A program made the translations under genes and the position numbers. Source: Mesopusillimonas faecipullorum (GTDB lineage: Bacteria; Pseudomonadota; Gammaproteobacteria; Burkholderiales; Burkholderiaceae_B). Taken from it: DNA of 64,000 nt. Below, one piece after another: positions 11,608-22,608 of the stretch (its first letter is position 1; every line of letters starts with the position of its first letter). Location: the NCBI RefSeq assembly GCF_020539505.1, contig NZ_JACDXW010000002.1, positions 434,001-498,000 on the forward strand, given 5' to 3'. The notes beneath the pieces are model-generated. The model had not been told where the DNA came from. It made no database searches and worked only from the letters and a program-made list of their open reading frames with translations.

Positions 11608-14600
11608 TTAGTCTACCCAGACTCGTGCATTACGGAACATGCGCAACCATGGGCTGGCATCGCCGCCGCTATCCTGAGGGCCCCAGTTTTCGGGCGCCCA
11701 AGAGAACATGGCGCGGCGCGTCACGCGCTCGGGGTGCGGCATCATAATGGTGAAGCGACCGTCTTGCGTGGTGACACCCGCCAAGCCGCCGGGGCTGCCA
11801 TTGGGATTGAAGGGATAGGTTTCGGTGCGCTTGCCGTGATTATCGACGTAATACAAGGCACCCAGCACCTGCGAGGCATCGCCTTGCGGCGCAAAATCGG
11901 CACGCCCTTCTCCGTGGGCCACCACAATGGGCACCTGCGTGCCGGCCATACCTTGCAAGAACAATGAAGGAGACTCAGGCACCTCCACCAAGGTAAGGCG
12001 GGCTTCGTATTTCTCCGAGGTATTGCGCACAAAGCGTGGCCAATGGCCTGCTCCGGGAATCAGGTCGGCCAAGGCCGCCATCATCTGGCAGCCATTGCAC
12101 ACACCAAGCGCAAAGGTATCGGTACGGCCAAAGAAGGCTGCAAACTCATCGGCCAGCTTGTTGTTAAAGCGTATGGACCTTGCCCAGCCTTCGCCTGCGC
12201 CCAAGACGTCGCCATAGCTGAAGCCGCCCACGGCGACTACGCCTTGCACGTCGTCCAGGCGGGTGCGACCCGAGATGAGATCGCTCATGTGCACATCCCA
12301 GGACTCAAAGCCTGCCTTGTCAAACGCCCAAGCCATTTCCACCTGGCTGTTGCAACCCTGCTCGCGCAAAATGGCCACGCGCGGACGCTTGCCAGTGGCG
12401 ATGAAGGGCGCGGCGACATCTTGCTGAGGGTCGAAAGGCACACGCACGTTAAGGCCGGGGTTCTCGGCCAACAACCAGACATCATGCTCGGCCTGAGCGC
12501 AATCCGGGTTGTCGCGCAGGGTCATGATACGGTGCGTCACTGCGCTCCATTCAAGGGCCAATTCAGCACGGGTCGCCTGAAACACGCATTTGCCGTCGCT
12601 GAAAACCTGGATCTGGTGATTATCGTTGAGGCTACCCACCACATGCGAGCAAGCCGACAGACCCGCTTCACGCAGGCGCTTGAGCACATTATTACGTTCA
12701 GCTTGCGGCACTTGCAGCAAGGCACCAAGCTCTTCGTTGAACAAGGCTGCCAAGACGGCCTCGTTGCGTTGAACCGCCACCTGCTCTGGACGGATCTTGT
12801 AATCCCCCCAGTCTGCCGTGTGCGGGTCTATGGTCAGCATATCCAGGTTCAAGCTGACGCCCGTATTACCCGCAAACGCCATTTCGCAGGCTGCCGCCAG
12901 CAGACCACCGTCAGAACGATCGTGGTAGGCAAGCACCAAGCCATCGTCGGCAAGCTGACGCACAATATTGAAGAAGGCCTTCATGGTGTCGGCTGCTGCC
13001 GCATCGGGCACACTGGTACCGACTTGGCCATAAGCATGTGCCAGCACTGAACCGCCCAGACGTTGGCGCCCTTGGCCCAAATCAATCAGAATCAGGGAAG
13101 TCGCCCCGACATCGGTGCGCAGTTGTGGCGTCAGCGTGCGACGAACGTCTTGCACCGCTGCAAATGCGGTGACCACCAAGGAAACCGGCGACACAACGGC
13201 TTTATCTACGCCGTTGTCATCCTGCCAAGTAGTGCGCATAGACAACGAATCCTTGCCTACCGGGATGGACAAGCCCATGGCCTGACACCATTCGCTGATG
13301 GCACTGACGGTGTCGTATAAGGCGGCGTCTTGGCCAGGCGTCCCGCAAGCGGCCATCCAGTTGGCCGACAGTTTGATATCTTCCAATTTGCGTACATCAG
13401 CACTGACCAGATTCGTCAGGGCTTCGGCGACCGCCATGCGGCCCGAGGCCGCGGCGTCGATAACCGCCAGCGGGCTACGTTCGCCCATAGACATGGCTTC
13501 GCCTGCCAAGCCTTCGTAATCACCCAGTGTGACTGCGCAATCGGCGACCGGTACTTGCCAGGGCCCGACCATTTGATCGCGGCTGCTGAGGCCTCCAACG
13601 GTGCGGTCCCCTATGGTGATCAAAAAGCTTTTGTTAGCAACAGTAGGATGACGCAACACACGTTTGACGGCATCTTCCAAGTCGATGACAGTGAGGTCCA
13701 AGGCTTGAGCGACACCGGGCAGGCGCTGCACATCGCGCTGCATGCGCGGGGGCTTGCCCAAAATAACATCGATAGGCACGTCTACAGGGCGCGGCAGTTG
13801 CGGTTCGGCGTCGTCTTCAGGTGCAGCGACCCCCTCCAAGCCCTCACCCCAGGTGACGCGCAGCTGGCGCTCTTCGGTAGCGACACCGACGATGGCAAAG
13901 GGGCAGCGTTCGCGCTTGGCCAAGGCTGCAAAACGCGGCAGGTCTTGTTCGAGCAAGGCCAGCACATAACGCTCTTGCGACTCATTACTCCAGATCTCGG
14001 CAGCCGATAGCCCAGACTCTTCAAGATGCACCTGCTGCAACTCAAAAATAGCGCCACGGCCTGCATCGTTGACGAGTTCGGGGAAAGCATTGGATAAACC
14101 GCCCGCCCCCACATCGTGAATGGCCAATATGGGGTTGTCCTCGCCCATCTGCCAGCAGCGATCGATGACCTCTTGAGCACGACGCTCGAGTTCGGGGTTG
14201 CCGCGCTGTACCGAGTCGAAATCCAGTTCGGCGCGATTGGCGCCTACCCCCATGCTGGAGGCTGCGCCGCCGCCCATACCGATACGCATGCCGGGCCCGC
14301 CCAGCTGAATCAGCAAGGCGCCGGGAGGGATGGGGTCTTTCTTGACCAGACGGTCGTCTATGCTGCCCAAACCGCCCGCGATCATGATGGGCTTGTGATA
14401 GCCCCAGCGGGTATCACCCGCAGTTTGTTCGAAGGCGCGAAAATAACCCAGCAGATTGGGGCGACCAAACTCGTTGTTGAAGGCAGCGCCGCCTATGGGC
14501 CCTTCAATCATGATGTCCAGGGCGCTGGCGATGCGGTCGGGACGCCCGTAGGCATCTTGCTCCCAGGGCTCGATGGCGTCGGGGAAATTCAGATTGGAAA

Positions 14601-15654
14601 CCGTAAAGCCTGTCAGCCCGGCCTTGGGCTTGGAGCCACGGCCCGTCGCACCCTCGTCGCGGATTTCACCGCCGGCCCCAGTTGCGGCACCCGGGAAAGG
14701 TGCGATGGCGGTAGGATGGTTGTGAGTCTCTACCTTCATCAAGGTGTGCATGAGCTGTTCGTGGGCCGCATAGACAGGCTGCCCTTGCTCGGTTTTGTTC
14801 TTGCCCGCGTGAAACACGGAACGCACGCCGCCTTGCATGACGGCGGCATTGTCGGAATACGCAACAATCGTGCCTTCGGGCTGGGCTGCATGGGTAGCCC
14901 GTATCATGCCGAACAAGGTGTTAGGCTGGGCTACCCCGTCGATAACCCACGTCGCATTGAAAATCTTGTGGCGGCAATGTTCGCTATTGGCTTGCGCAAA
15001 CATCATCAATTCGACATCGGTGGGGTCGCGACGCAAATTCTTGAAAGCTTGCTCTAGGTATTCGATCTCGTCGTCCGACAAGGCCAGGCCAAGGTCTTGG
15101 TTGGCCTGTTCAAGCGCCTGACGCCCTTGCGCCAAGACGGCCACCGTTTGCACGGGCTTACCGGGCAACGAGACAAACATGGCTTGGCCGTCGAAATCGG
15201 CATCCACCACGGACTCGGTCATGCGATCGTGCAACAGTTCGGCCAACTGGGCCAATTGGGCTTCGTCCAGCTGCTGTGTGCGCAACAAGCCACGCGTGGG
15301 CTGAATTAGGTAGCGCACACCGCGCTCAATACGTTTTACCCCGTCGAAACCACAGTTACGGGCGATATCGGTGGCCTTGCTGGCCCAGGGGGAAACCGTA
15401 CCCGGACGAGGGATAACGCGCAGCACCAAACCTTGGCGCTGAGCCGAATCGGCTTCTTGCGCGGTAGCGCTGAGCAGTTCGGCCACTCGTTGCGCTTGAT
15501 CGGCGCCCAGCACATCGTTCGACCAGACATAAAATTCGTAGGTCGCCTGGATGTCGGCAATGGGCAAAGACAAGGCGGTAAACTGCTTCAGCAGGCGTTC
15601 ACGACGGAACGGCGACAAGGCGGACGAACCAGAAAAATTCAGGATGGCGGACAC
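11608..15654 (-). CDS. purL: Phosphoribosylformylglycinamidine synthase
   Basis: The fourth step of de novo purine synthesis: FGAR plus glutamine and ATP gives FGAM. The 1,348-residue length is that of the large single-chain enzyme of proteobacteria. The N-terminal PurS-like domain is followed by a linker and two AIRS-type halves, with [10 protein letters not shown] and [14 protein letters not shown] motifs near the ATP site. A C-terminal class I glutaminase has its nucleophile in GVCNGCQ (Cys1186) and the His-Glu pair in HPERV. Translation starts at a GTG (15654); the ribosome site is weak. No frameshift or missing motif was noticed. It is not in an obvious operon. Confidence 0.97.
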   Translation of the reverse strand: MSAILNFSGSSALSPFRRERLLKQFTALSLPIADIQATYEFYVWSNDVLGADQAQRVAELLSATAQEADSAQRQGLVLRVIPRPGTVSPWASKATDIARNCGFDGVKRIERGVRYLIQPTRGLLRTQQLDEAQLAQLAELLHDRMTESVVDADFDGQAMFVSLPGKPVQTVAVLAQGRQALEQANQDLGLALSDDEIEYLEQAFKNLRRDPTDVELMMFAQANSEHCRHKIFNATWVIDGVAQPNTLFGMIRATHAAQPEGTIVAYSDNAAVMQGGVRSVFHAGKNKTEQGQPVYAAHEQLMHTLMKVETHNHPTAIAPFPGAATGAGGEIRDEGATGRGSKPKAGLTGFTVSNLNFPDAIEPWEQDAYGRPDRIASALDIMIEGPIGGAAFNNEFGRPNLLGYFRAFEQTAGDTRWGYHKPIMIAGGLGSIDDRLVKKDPIPPGALLIQLGGPGMRIGMGGGAASSMGVGANRAELDFDSVQRGNPELERRAQEVIDRCWQMGEDNPILAIHDVGAGGLSNAFPELVNDAGRGAIFELQQVHLEESGLSAAEIWSNESQERYVLALLEQDLPRFAALAKRERCPFAIVGVATEERQLRVTWGEGLEGVAAPEDDAEPQLPRPVDVPIDVILGKPPRMQRDVQRLPGVAQALDLTVIDLEDAVKRVLRHPTVANKSFLITIGDRTVGGLSSRDQMVGPWQVPVADCAVTLGDYEGLAGEAMSMGERSPLAVIDAAASGRMAVAEALTNLVSADVRKLEDIKLSANWMAACGTPGQDAALYDTVSAISEWCQAMGLSIPVGKDSLSMRTTWQDDNGVDKAVVSPVSLVVTAFAAVQDVRRTLTPQLRTDVGATSLILIDLGQGRQRLGGSVLAHAYGQVGTSVPDAAAADTMKAFFNIVRQLADDGLVLAYHDRSDGGLLAAACEMAFAGNTGVSLNLDMLTIDPHTADWGDYKIRPEQVAVQRNEAVLAALFNEELGALLQVPQAERNNVLKRLREAGLSACSHVVGSLNDNHQIQVFSDGKCVFQATRAELALEWSAVTHRIMTLRDNPDCAQAEHDVWLLAENPGLNVRVPFDPQQDVAAPFIATGKRPRVAILREQGCNSQVEMAWAFDKAGFESWDVHMSDLISGRTRLDDVQGVVAVGGFSYGDVLGAGEGWARSIRFNNKLADEFAAFFGRTDTFALGVCNGCQMMAALADLIPGAGHWPRFVRNTSEKYEARLTLVEVPESPSLFLQGMAGTQVPIVVAHGEGRADFAPQGDASQVLGALYYVDNHGKRTETYPFNPNGSPGGLAGVTTQDGRFTIMMPHPERVTRRAMFSWAPENWGPQDSGGDASPWLRMFRNARVWVD

Positions 15655-15752
15655 GGCGGGCAGACCAGAAAATGGGGAATAAATAAGACCAACCTCTCAT
15701 TTTAGCCCTAGCTGCTGTAAACCCGTATACCGCCGCGTTATCTGACTAAACG

Positions 15753-16319
15753 CTAGGCTTGGTCGGGCGCCTGCGGATAATGGACTTCCAGGATTTCAAG
15801 CTCATCCAGGCCTGCGGGCGTGCGCAAGGTTACAACTTCGCCCTCTCTGGCCTTGGTCAAGGCACGCGCCACCGGAGAAATCCAGCTGATGCGACCTTGC
15901 AGGGGTTCAGCCTCGTCTACGCCAACAATAGTGACGGTGAACGCTTCGCCCACTTTGTCTTCATAGACGACTGTTGCGCCAAAAAACACTTGGTCCCGGT
16001 TAGGCTGACGCCATGCTTCGACCACTTCAGCGAGCTCCAGGCGCTTGGTAAGAAAGCGGATGCGCCTGTCTATTTCACGCAAACGCTTCTTGCCATACAG
16101 ATAGTCGCCGTTTTCGGAACGATCGCCGTTGGACGCCGCCCAGGAAACCACCTGTACGACAGACGGGCGCTCCTCGTTCATCAAATGCTCGAGTTCGCTG
16201 CGCAAGCGTTGATACCCCTCCGGGGTCATGTAATTACGCGTGCCCTGCGGCAAAGCGACGGCTTCCGGTTCGAGGTCGTCGTCTTCGTCATCGGATTCTT
16301 TGACAAAAGCTTTATTCAT
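15753..16319 (-). CDS. greB: Transcription elongation factor GreB
   Basis: It rescues backtracked RNA polymerase by stimulating transcript cleavage in the secondary channel. The N-terminal coiled coil (about residues 30-85) has the acidic tip in SENGDYLYGKKR, and the C-terminal FKBP-like domain has GEAFTVTIVGVDEAEP and ISWISPVARAL. These features are closer to GreB than GreA. The start at 16319 (MNKAFVKESD) gives 188 residues, and the acidic segment DDEDDDLEPE follows. An upstream in-frame start at 16346 would only add nine residues and is not favoured. Confidence 0.93.
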   Translation of the reverse strand: MNKAFVKESDDEDDDLEPEAVALPQGTRNYMTPEGYQRLRSELEHLMNEERPSVVQVVSWAASNGDRSENGDYLYGKKRLREIDRRIRFLTKRLELAEVVEAWRQPNRDQVFFGATVVYEDKVGEAFTVTIVGVDEAEPLQGRISWISPVARALTKAREGEVVTLRTPAGLDELEILEVHYPQAPDQA

Positions 16320-16391
16320 GACAGGAATTCCAAACAGCGCAACCAATTGTTTTCAGAGATGGGAAGCTGACATTCTACCGGCGTAAGCACT

Positions 16392-16742
16392 CTAGTTTGA
16401 GCTGACTTCTTCTGCCTTGCAAAGCGCCTGCGGCAGCGCATGCGGAAAACCGGGGTGGCGACGGCAGTATCCTCCCGGGAGCTCCAAGACTGAATCAGCT
16501 TGACTATGCCAAGCCCACCGGTTGGGTGGCAGGCTGGGAAGCAGACGCAAAAGCCTGCCTCGGCGATCCAGAAACAAGACATCCAGGGCCACAGGCAAAC
16601 CAAAAGTGTGCACACCCCGACAAGGCAGCAACCACAAGCCTTCGTGCTCTTGAAGAGGTCGCCGCCACACGCCAAAGAGCCGATCAGAAAAACGATGGGC
16701 GCGAAAGATGCGCACTGGCGCGTTTAAGTCGAGTTCGCTCAT
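16392..16742 (-). CDS. DUF192 family protein, last gene of the Tad operon
   Basis: A 116-residue protein with the DUF192 core: PCRGVHTFGLPVALDVLFLDRRG in the centre and an LELPGG ending stretch, usually a compact beta-rich domain. Family members are often secreted, but no signal peptide is visible here. Start at 16742: it overlaps the tadC stop in an ATGA (16739-16742), so it is translated with tadC. DUF192 genes have been seen next to tad loci; the biochemical role is unknown. An upstream ATG at 16796 lies inside tadC and is less likely. Confidence 0.78.
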   Translation of the reverse strand: MSELDLNAPVRIFRAHRFSDRLFGVWRRPLQEHEGLWLLPCRGVHTFGLPVALDVLFLDRRGRLLRLLPSLPPNRWAWHSQADSVLELPGGYCRRHPGFPHALPQALCKAEEVSSN

Positions 16743-17605
16743 GCCAAGCTCAAGAAACTCGCTACGAGCGGAAAACCGATGATCAGAAAGGTGCACGGAA
16801 AGATGCAGACTACCAAGGGGAACAACATCTTGACAGGTGCCTGCAAGGCCAGCTTTTCCGCACGCAGGAAGCGCTCGTCACGCTGCTGGGTGGATTGAGC
16901 GCGCAAGATGGGCCCCAAACTCATGCCGAACTGATCTGCCTGGCGTAGTGTCAGAGCAAGTTGCCGCAAAGCAGGCAGGCCTGTTCTACTGGCCAATGCA
17001 TCAAAAGCATCCGCCCGCATCAAGCCCGTGCGCAACTGCGCCAACACTTCCGTTAACTCTTGTGTCAGCGGCCCCGAGGGGCTGTTCTCTACTGCCTGTT
17101 GCAATGCACCCTGCAAGCTCATACCGGCTTCAACACATAAAGTCAGCAAATCCAGAAAAAACGGCAGCTCGCGCGCTAATGCGCGTTGCCTGGCACGCTG
17201 ACGTACACCCAACCATAGCCACGGCCACATACCGGCCAAACCGGCCACAACGGTGATTATGGACACGACCTTCGCTGTCGCCAAGTCGGTTTGCATCAGT
17301 AACAGCAGGCTCAGCAACCCCAGCCCTATCGCCAGCCACAGCTGCATGGCCACCCAGTGCTCGGGTGACCAGGCATGGATAAGCCCCGCCTTTTCTATAC
17401 GGTGCTTTAACGCAGCCCGCCAATGCCAAAACAGAAAGGGGCGGCAAACATGCGCCATGGCATCCACCCACGGCCAGAACCACGCCATTTTGCCCAGACT
17501 GGAGGGTTTCCCCGGGCGATCAGGCTGCCGCCCTGGCTGCAAGAAAACCCAGGTGCAGGCGCTTAAGCACAAGGCCGCCATGAGAACGCTGATCCACAAA
17601 GCCAT
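16739..17605 (-). CDS. tadC: Tad pilus inner-membrane protein TadC
   Basis: A 288-residue type II secretion F-domain protein. It has hydrophobic segments near the N-terminus, two central helices and two at the C-terminus (MLFPLVVCIFPCTFLIIGFPLV). The cytosolic GspF-like helical domain contains LPFFLDLLTLCVEAGMSLQGAL. With TadB it forms the membrane platform on which the TadA/CpaF ATPase drives Flp pilin assembly. It starts 9 bp after tadB and is coupled to the DUF192 gene downstream. Confidence 0.9.
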   Translation of the reverse strand: MALWISVLMAALCLSACTWVFLQPGRQPDRPGKPSSLGKMAWFWPWVDAMAHVCRPFLFWHWRAALKHRIEKAGLIHAWSPEHWVAMQLWLAIGLGLLSLLLLMQTDLATAKVVSIITVVAGLAGMWPWLWLGVRQRARQRALARELPFFLDLLTLCVEAGMSLQGALQQAVENSPSGPLTQELTEVLAQLRTGLMRADAFDALASRTGLPALRQLALTLRQADQFGMSLGPILRAQSTQQRDERFLRAEKLALQAPVKMLFPLVVCIFPCTFLIIGFPLVASFLSLA

Positions 17606-17614
17606 AGCCGTCGC

Positions 17615-18460
17615 CTATACATCAATGGCGACAATACGCCGTATCAGCAGCATGCCGCACACCTCTAACAAAAGAATAACGGCCAAGGTGGCCCACCCCA
17701 TGGGGGTATGCCACAGTAAGGCCATCGCCTCCGGGTCCAGTTGATCAAGCACTACGGCCAACAACAAGGGAAGCAGCGCCATGACCCACGCTTGCATACG
17801 CCCCTGCGAGGTCAGAGCCTGGATACGCCCTTGCATGTACAGCCTAGACCTAAGGGTTGCGGCGGTTTTTTCTAAAGTTTCGGAAAGATTGCCGCCGCTG
17901 TGCAGCGCTACCCGCAGCGCAGACACCATCAGCGCGGTTCCTTCACCGGGCACACGCCTGCCCAACATCAGCAATGCCTCGTCGAACGACAGCCCCATAC
18001 GCTGCTCCTGCAACATCAGCCCCATCTCTTGAGCCAGAGGTATCGGAGATTGTTGGACTATGTGCCGAACGGCTATCTGCAAACCCGACCCGGCTCGTAA
18101 AGCCGCCGCCAAACTCATCAGAAAATCAGGTAATTGGCGCTCGAACCGGGCTAACCGGGAACGTCTTAACGCCACCAGACCAAAACGTGGCAAGATCAGC
18201 ACCAACACCATAACGGCTATGGTTACACCGGTCGCACGAGACAAGAGCCACACAATAGCGCCAACACCGGCGCAGACCCACAACTGGGCAATCCATAACT
18301 TGGCAGGGTCTACAAAAAGAAAAAACTCCCTCAAGCCATGCTGCGCCGTGTTTGTGAACTGACGGCGGTATCCCGTATAGGCCTTCGCGGTGCGCAAGGC
18401 TAGCCACACCCCGGCGGATGCCGCCGCAATAAACACCATAAGCATCAAGCCATCAAGCAA
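17615..18460 (-). CDS. tadB: Tad pilus inner-membrane protein TadB
   Basis: A GspF-like platform protein partnered with TadC. The cytosolic domain has LPDFLMSLAAALRAGSGLQIA and the C-terminus has two helices. Start: I prefer the TTG at 18460, because AAGGAGG ends five bases upstream. The ATG at 18481 has no ribosome site, and the next ATG at 18445 is too far from the Shine-Dalgarno sequence. With the TTG start the gene overlaps the end of the ATPase gene by 8 bp and encodes 281 residues. Confidence 0.88.
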   Translation of the reverse strand: MLDGLMLMVFIAAASAGVWLALRTAKAYTGYRRQFTNTAQHGLREFFLFVDPAKLWIAQLWVCAGVGAIVWLLSRATGVTIAVMVLVLILPRFGLVALRRSRLARFERQLPDFLMSLAAALRAGSGLQIAVRHIVQQSPIPLAQEMGLMLQEQRMGLSFDEALLMLGRRVPGEGTALMVSALRVALHSGGNLSETLEKTAATLRSRLYMQGRIQALTSQGRMQAWVMALLPLLLAVVLDQLDPEAMALLWHTPMGWATLAVILLLEVCGMLLIRRIVAIDV

Positions 18461-20195
18461 GGCGGCCTCCTTGCAGCGCATCAGGCACGACGGTGCGTCG
18501 GCTTAGCATAGCCATGTCGATACCTGAATGAGCAGAAGACAGCCCGCCACCCCGCGAAAGAAACTCAGGCATGACTTGGCAACCCACGAAAGACAGAGGA
18601 GGCCCAGCTTCCAGACGAAATAGATCCTGGGTCTGGATTCGACCGCTTTCCATGCCGGTGACTTCGACAATGGCGTTGATGCGTCTACGCCCATCGACAG
18701 CGCGCACCTGCTGGACGATAAGGTCTACGCTGGCGGCGATATGCTCCCGCACGGCAGCCAAAGGCAAATCCATACCGGCCATCAAGATCATGGTCTCCAG
18801 ACGCGCCAGTGCATCGCGCGGGCTGTTAGCGTGCAAAGTGGTCAGTGAACCTTCATGCCCCGTATTCATGGCCGTCAGCATGTCGAAGGCTTCTGCCCCC
18901 CGACACTCGCCCACAACGATGCGATCGGGCCTCATGCGCAAGGCGTTACGCACCAGATCGCGAATCGTCACCGCCCCCCTTCCCTCTATATTGGCAGGAC
19001 GTGCTTCCAAAGACACCAGATGGGGATGATTCAAACGCAGCTCGGCCGCATCTTCTATGGTGACAATGCGCTCCGGCAATGGGATGCAATGCGAAAGCAC
19101 ATTCAACAGCGTGGTCTTGCCTGAGCCTGTCCCCCCTGAAACGATGATATTGCGCCGCTGCATCACACAGGCATGTAGAAAGTCACTCATGGACGCATCC
19201 AATGCGCCGACACGCAGCAAGTCGTCCATATTCAATCTGCGCTGCGGGAATTTTCGTATGGTTAGGCAAGGGCCACGCAATGCAATGGGGGGAATGACGG
19301 CGTTGACGCGAGAGCCGTCTTGCAAGCGTGCATCCACCATGGGGGAGCTATCATCGATGCGTCGCCCTATAGGCGACACAATGCGATCCACCACACCCAG
19401 CACTGCCTGCTCGCTACTGAACTGGGCCGAATGCCGTTTCAAGCTGCCGTTGACCTCAACATAGATCTCGTCATGGCGATTGACCATGATCTCGGTGATG
19501 TCATTATCGGCAAGCAAGGTTTCCAATGGCCCTAGGCCTACCGCTTCATCCACGACCTCTTGCACCAGGGCCTGCGCGCTCCATTCTGGCGGCAGGTCGT
19601 CGTGTTCGCGCATGATGCGGCGCAGAACACCCACAGCTTCGACCCGCAACGCCTCATCACTCATGGCCGCCAAGTCTCGGCGACGCAGATCCAGGGCCTG
19701 TAGTAGTTCATTGTGCAATCGTTGCCGATAAGCCAGTTTGGCCGCAGCAGCCTCGGGAGTGCTCACACCTTCATACGTGTTTGGCCGGCTCGCGTTTGAC
19801 TGTGTGTGGCCTTCATAAGCCAAAGCCAGGGTATCGGGCTCCACTTCCTTCATAGCCATGGCAACTCCACTTGCCTCGCGCTTGGCAAGCGGTAAATAAG
19901 TCGGCTCGGGCAAGGCGTCGACCTGCATACGACAAGGCCCGATTACGATTTCATCACCAATGCGCAGAGGGCCGTGATGAGAAATGCGGCGCCCGTTCAA
20001 GAAAGTACCCTGCAAAGAACCGCTGTCCTCTAGAAACACGCCAGCCGCGCCACAGCTAAGATTCGCATGCTCTTTGGCCACACGCCAAGCCGCAATATGC
20101 AGCTCTGCCTCTCGGCTGCGTCCGATACGCGCAGGTAGCGCCAGTTGCCTGCGTTCCTTGCGACCATCCTCATATTCCAGCGACAAGATCAACAT
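18453..20195 (-). CDS. FHA-domain-fused Tad pilus ATPase (TadA/CpaF)
   Basis: The secretion ATPase that powers Flp pilus assembly. Residues 1 to about 95 form a forkhead-associated domain ([12 protein letters not shown], then [14 protein letters not shown]), a phosphothreonine-binding fold. The remainder is a CpaF-type hexameric ATPase with Walker [10 protein letters not shown] (Lys360) and the [20 protein letters not shown] and [15 protein letters not shown] motifs. Most classical TadA/CpaF proteins lack an FHA domain. The operon has no tadZ/cpaE gene, so the FHA domain could provide regulation or localisation in its place. It is preceded by the secretin gene (3-bp gap) and overlaps tadB. 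Confidence 0.9.
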   Translation of the reverse strand: MLILSLEYEDGRKERRQLALPARIGRSREAELHIAAWRVAKEHANLSCGAAGVFLEDSGSLQGTFLNGRRISHHGPLRIGDEIVIGPCRMQVDALPEPTYLPLAKREASGVAMAMKEVEPDTLALAYEGHTQSNASRPNTYEGVSTPEAAAAKLAYRQRLHNELLQALDLRRRDLAAMSDEALRVEAVGVLRRIMREHDDLPPEWSAQALVQEVVDEAVGLGPLETLLADNDITEIMVNRHDEIYVEVNGSLKRHSAQFSSEQAVLGVVDRIVSPIGRRIDDSSPMVDARLQDGSRVNAVIPPIALRGPCLTIRKFPQRRLNMDDLLRVGALDASMSDFLHACVMQRRNIIVSGGTGSGKTTLLNVLSHCIPLPERIVTIEDAAELRLNHPHLVSLEARPANIEGRGAVTIRDLVRNALRMRPDRIVVGECRGAEAFDMLTAMNTGHEGSLTTLHANSPRDALARLETMILMAGMDLPLAAVREHIAASVDLIVQQVRAVDGRRRINAIVEVTGMESGRIQTQDLFRLEAGPPLSFVGCQVMPEFLSRGGGLSSAHSGIDMAMLSRRTVVPDALQGGRLA

Positions 20196-20198
20196 GGC

Positions 20199-21656
20199 TT
20201 ACTCCTTGAAGCGATACGTATTGCTACCCAGACGGGCGGTTTGAGGTGGCCAGCCATCATCAGGCAAGTCGGTAGCAAATACACCTTGCAAGAAAGTGTC
20301 TGGCACCGGCTGCGGCAAGCTGCCGCCAGATTTCACCGGCACGTTCAGCAAAGCGGGCTCAGGAAAGGCCGATTGCACGATTTCGCTGCCGAGCTGTACT
20401 CGTTGTTGAAAATCAGGATGCTCAGCCGATACCACCACGGGCGTCACGAAGATCGCCAACTCCGTATCACCGCGCTGCTCACGCTCCGAACGAAACAAGC
20501 GGCCCAGCAAAGGGATGTCTCCCAAGCCTGGCACCTGATCGACATTGCGAGCGTGCTCGCGTGAAACGAAACCCGCCAGCACCAGGGTTTGCCCAGAATG
20601 CGCGTTGAATTCTGTAGATGCGCGTCGCGTCTTGAGTGCCGGCCCGGTCGGCACCGACACTGCCGAATCAATAGAGCTGACCTCTACCTCAATGCGCGAA
20701 CGCACTGCACCGTTGCTTTCCACTTGTGGAGTGATACGCAGGGACACCCCATACGGCTTGAAAGCAGTCTGTGTATTGCCTTGGGAGTCTGTGGTTGCAT
20801 AGGGCACTTCTCCCCCAGCCAGGAACTCGGCTGTTGCGCCGCTGCGCGCAACCAATTGGGGCTGAGCCAGCACAACAGCTTCGCCGCTTTGCGCCATCGC
20901 CTGAATCTGGGCAGACAAAACAGCGTTAATCCCCAGGTAGCCAGCCGCTGTGGACACAATCTGCGCCATCGGCATAGCCGAGACTGTGCCGTCTGCCGTA
21001 CCGGGGCGCTGCTCCCATCGGCGCGTGCCGCCATCCCAGGCCAAGCCGGCGGTAAGCCCACCTTGACTTTGCGTATCCCAGCGCACCCCCAGCTCGCGTA
21101 AACGCGACCTGGGCACCTCTACGACCTGAACGTCCAGCAATACCATGCGGTCCCACCCTACCTGCCCCGTGAAATCCAGCATCTGCGGATATTGCTTACT
21201 TAACATCGCCAAACGCTCGCGATCAGCATCGGAAATATCTTCGCCTTCAATCACCAGCTTCTCGCCCACCGTACTGAGTCGCACATTGGGCATGCGCGCC
21301 AACAAATCATGCAGCGCTTGCCGAGTTTGTTTGGCGCCCTGTTCGGCGACGTTGACGACATATCGTTGGCGCTTGCCATCGGCAGACCAGACTTGGACAC
21401 TGGTACGACCGGGTTGCCGAGCAAAGACAATGACTTCCTTCTCTTCAGTGGTGACGGCATTGACGTAGCGGCTATTGCCCACCGCCACTCGGGCGACATC
21501 CGAGATGTCCAACACCTGCAGCTCCCCTACCTGCATGTCGATGACCGTCTCATTGGCTTGAATCGGTAAGGGACAGATCAGTAGCAACACCGCCAGCCAC
21601 ATACGCCCGTCAAACAAGCGCCATAAACTGCGCGGAACTGGCTTAAGGCGCTTCAT
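20199..21656 (-). CDS. Tad pilus outer-membrane secretin (CpaC/RcpA)
   Basis: A 485-residue secretin. It begins with a basic start and a hydrophobic signal segment (MWLAVLLLICPLPIQA, cleavage probably after about residue 34). A Tad-type N-terminal domain follows (VGNSRYVNAVTTEEKEVIVFARQPGRTSVQVW), then a BON-like/N1 segment, then the C-terminal secretin domain with VPGLGDIPLLGRLFRSE, the hallmark of GspD/CpaC gate regions. It forms the outer-membrane pore through which the Flp pilus exits. It overlaps cpaB by 14 bp and lies 3 bp before the ATPase gene. Confidence 0.92.
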   Translation of the reverse strand: MKRLKPVPRSLWRLFDGRMWLAVLLLICPLPIQANETVIDMQVGELQVLDISDVARVAVGNSRYVNAVTTEEKEVIVFARQPGRTSVQVWSADGKRQRYVVNVAEQGAKQTRQALHDLLARMPNVRLSTVGEKLVIEGEDISDADRERLAMLSKQYPQMLDFTGQVGWDRMVLLDVQVVEVPRSRLRELGVRWDTQSQGGLTAGLAWDGGTRRWEQRPGTADGTVSAMPMAQIVSTAAGYLGINAVLSAQIQAMAQSGEAVVLAQPQLVARSGATAEFLAGGEVPYATTDSQGNTQTAFKPYGVSLRITPQVESNGAVRSRIEVEVSSIDSAVSVPTGPALKTRRASTEFNAHSGQTLVLAGFVSREHARNVDQVPGLGDIPLLGRLFRSEREQRGDTELAIFVTPVVVSAEHPDFQQRVQLGSEIVQSAFPEPALLNVPVKSGGSLPQPVPDTFLQGVFATDLPDDGWPPQTARLGSNTYRFKE

Positions 21657-22596
21657 GGTCTGCTCCTGACTCGGTTCGCAGACCGAGATCTCGCGCCATT
21701 TCTTCTGTGGCAGCCTGCAACCAAGCGCTCACCAGCTGTTGCCCTTCGGGCAAATCGAATAAGGCCGACTCAGGCTGACCCGTTTGGTCGCTACGCAAGG
21801 CAGCCACGCTGCGAACGGGGCGATCGCCATAAATGACCGCCACGCGATCCGAGGCATTCTGATCTTTGTCAGCACCTACGCCTAATAAAGCGGCAAGGTC
21901 GCCGCGTACCGCACGAAGTGTCGATTGCTCGTCACCACGCTGACGCAACAAAGCCGTGATGATGCCCCCTTGTCTGGCGGCCACCAGCTTGATGGCATCC
22001 TCAGGAGCGGTATCCAAGGTTACGGTTCCATAACCCCCTTGAGCACCTTGTAAAGAGGTAGCCTGCCCCGTTGCCAAAACAAGAACGCCTTGCAACAAGG
22101 GGGCAGTTATCCGTTTACGTTGATGCTCGAAGGAGACATATAAATCAATCAAGTCCCCCGGTGCCAACAAGCCTGATGTCGAATTCACCTCATCTATGGG
22201 CATGGTAATGGCACGTCGGCCCTTGGTCAGGCGAGACGAAAAAGGCGCTTCTATAGGCGTCTGGGCATGCACAGCAAGAATGGGGTCTCCGGCTCGCAAG
22301 GGCGCGGTCAACACCCGCCCCTGTAGTTCGGTCGCATACTGCGTCGGAGCAACACTGTCGCTGGCGACAAGCTGTGCGGGAAACTCACGTATCGCGACGT
22401 GATGGGCTTCTATGCGAGACCCAGGCGGCAGATCGTGAGCCGCCACCACACGCGCAACCATAGGTACCTGCGCACGTGCTTCAATGCGGGCGACCTGCTG
22501 CTGAATATGTTGGCGGGCAAACCAGGCCGCTCCCAAGCCTGCGAACACCGCCAGCCCCAACAAAACGGCTGACTGTCTCGAAACAGGTAAACGCAT
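21643..22596 (-). CDS. Flp pilus assembly protein CpaB/RcpC
   Basis: A 317-residue periplasmic protein anchored by one N-terminal helix (AVLLGLAVFAGLGAAWFA). It contains an SAF-type domain (VAAHDLPPGSRIEAHHVAIREFP), as in CpaB/RcpC. The family is thought to work with the secretin and bind peptidoglycan. The C-terminal half has GRRAITMPIDEVNSTSGLLAPGD, a conserved RcpC stretch. It is read between the unknown 271-residue gene and the secretin gene. Confidence 0.88.
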   Translation of the reverse strand: MRLPVSRQSAVLLGLAVFAGLGAAWFARQHIQQQVARIEARAQVPMVARVVAAHDLPPGSRIEAHHVAIREFPAQLVASDSVAPTQYATELQGRVLTAPLRAGDPILAVHAQTPIEAPFSSRLTKGRRAITMPIDEVNSTSGLLAPGDLIDLYVSFEHQRKRITAPLLQGVLVLATGQATSLQGAQGGYGTVTLDTAPEDAIKLVAARQGGIITALLRQRGDEQSTLRAVRGDLAALLGVGADKDQNASDRVAVIYGDRPVRSVAALRSDQTGQPESALFDLPEGQQLVSAWLQAATEEMARDLGLRTESGADHEAP

Positions 22597-22608
22597 CGCA
22601 GAGCTCCT

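Noticed and set aside
12043-13050. 335-codon frame on the plus strand inside purL
   Set aside because: It is antisense to a complete, motif-rich purL and has no family-like features; it is a codon-usage shadow.
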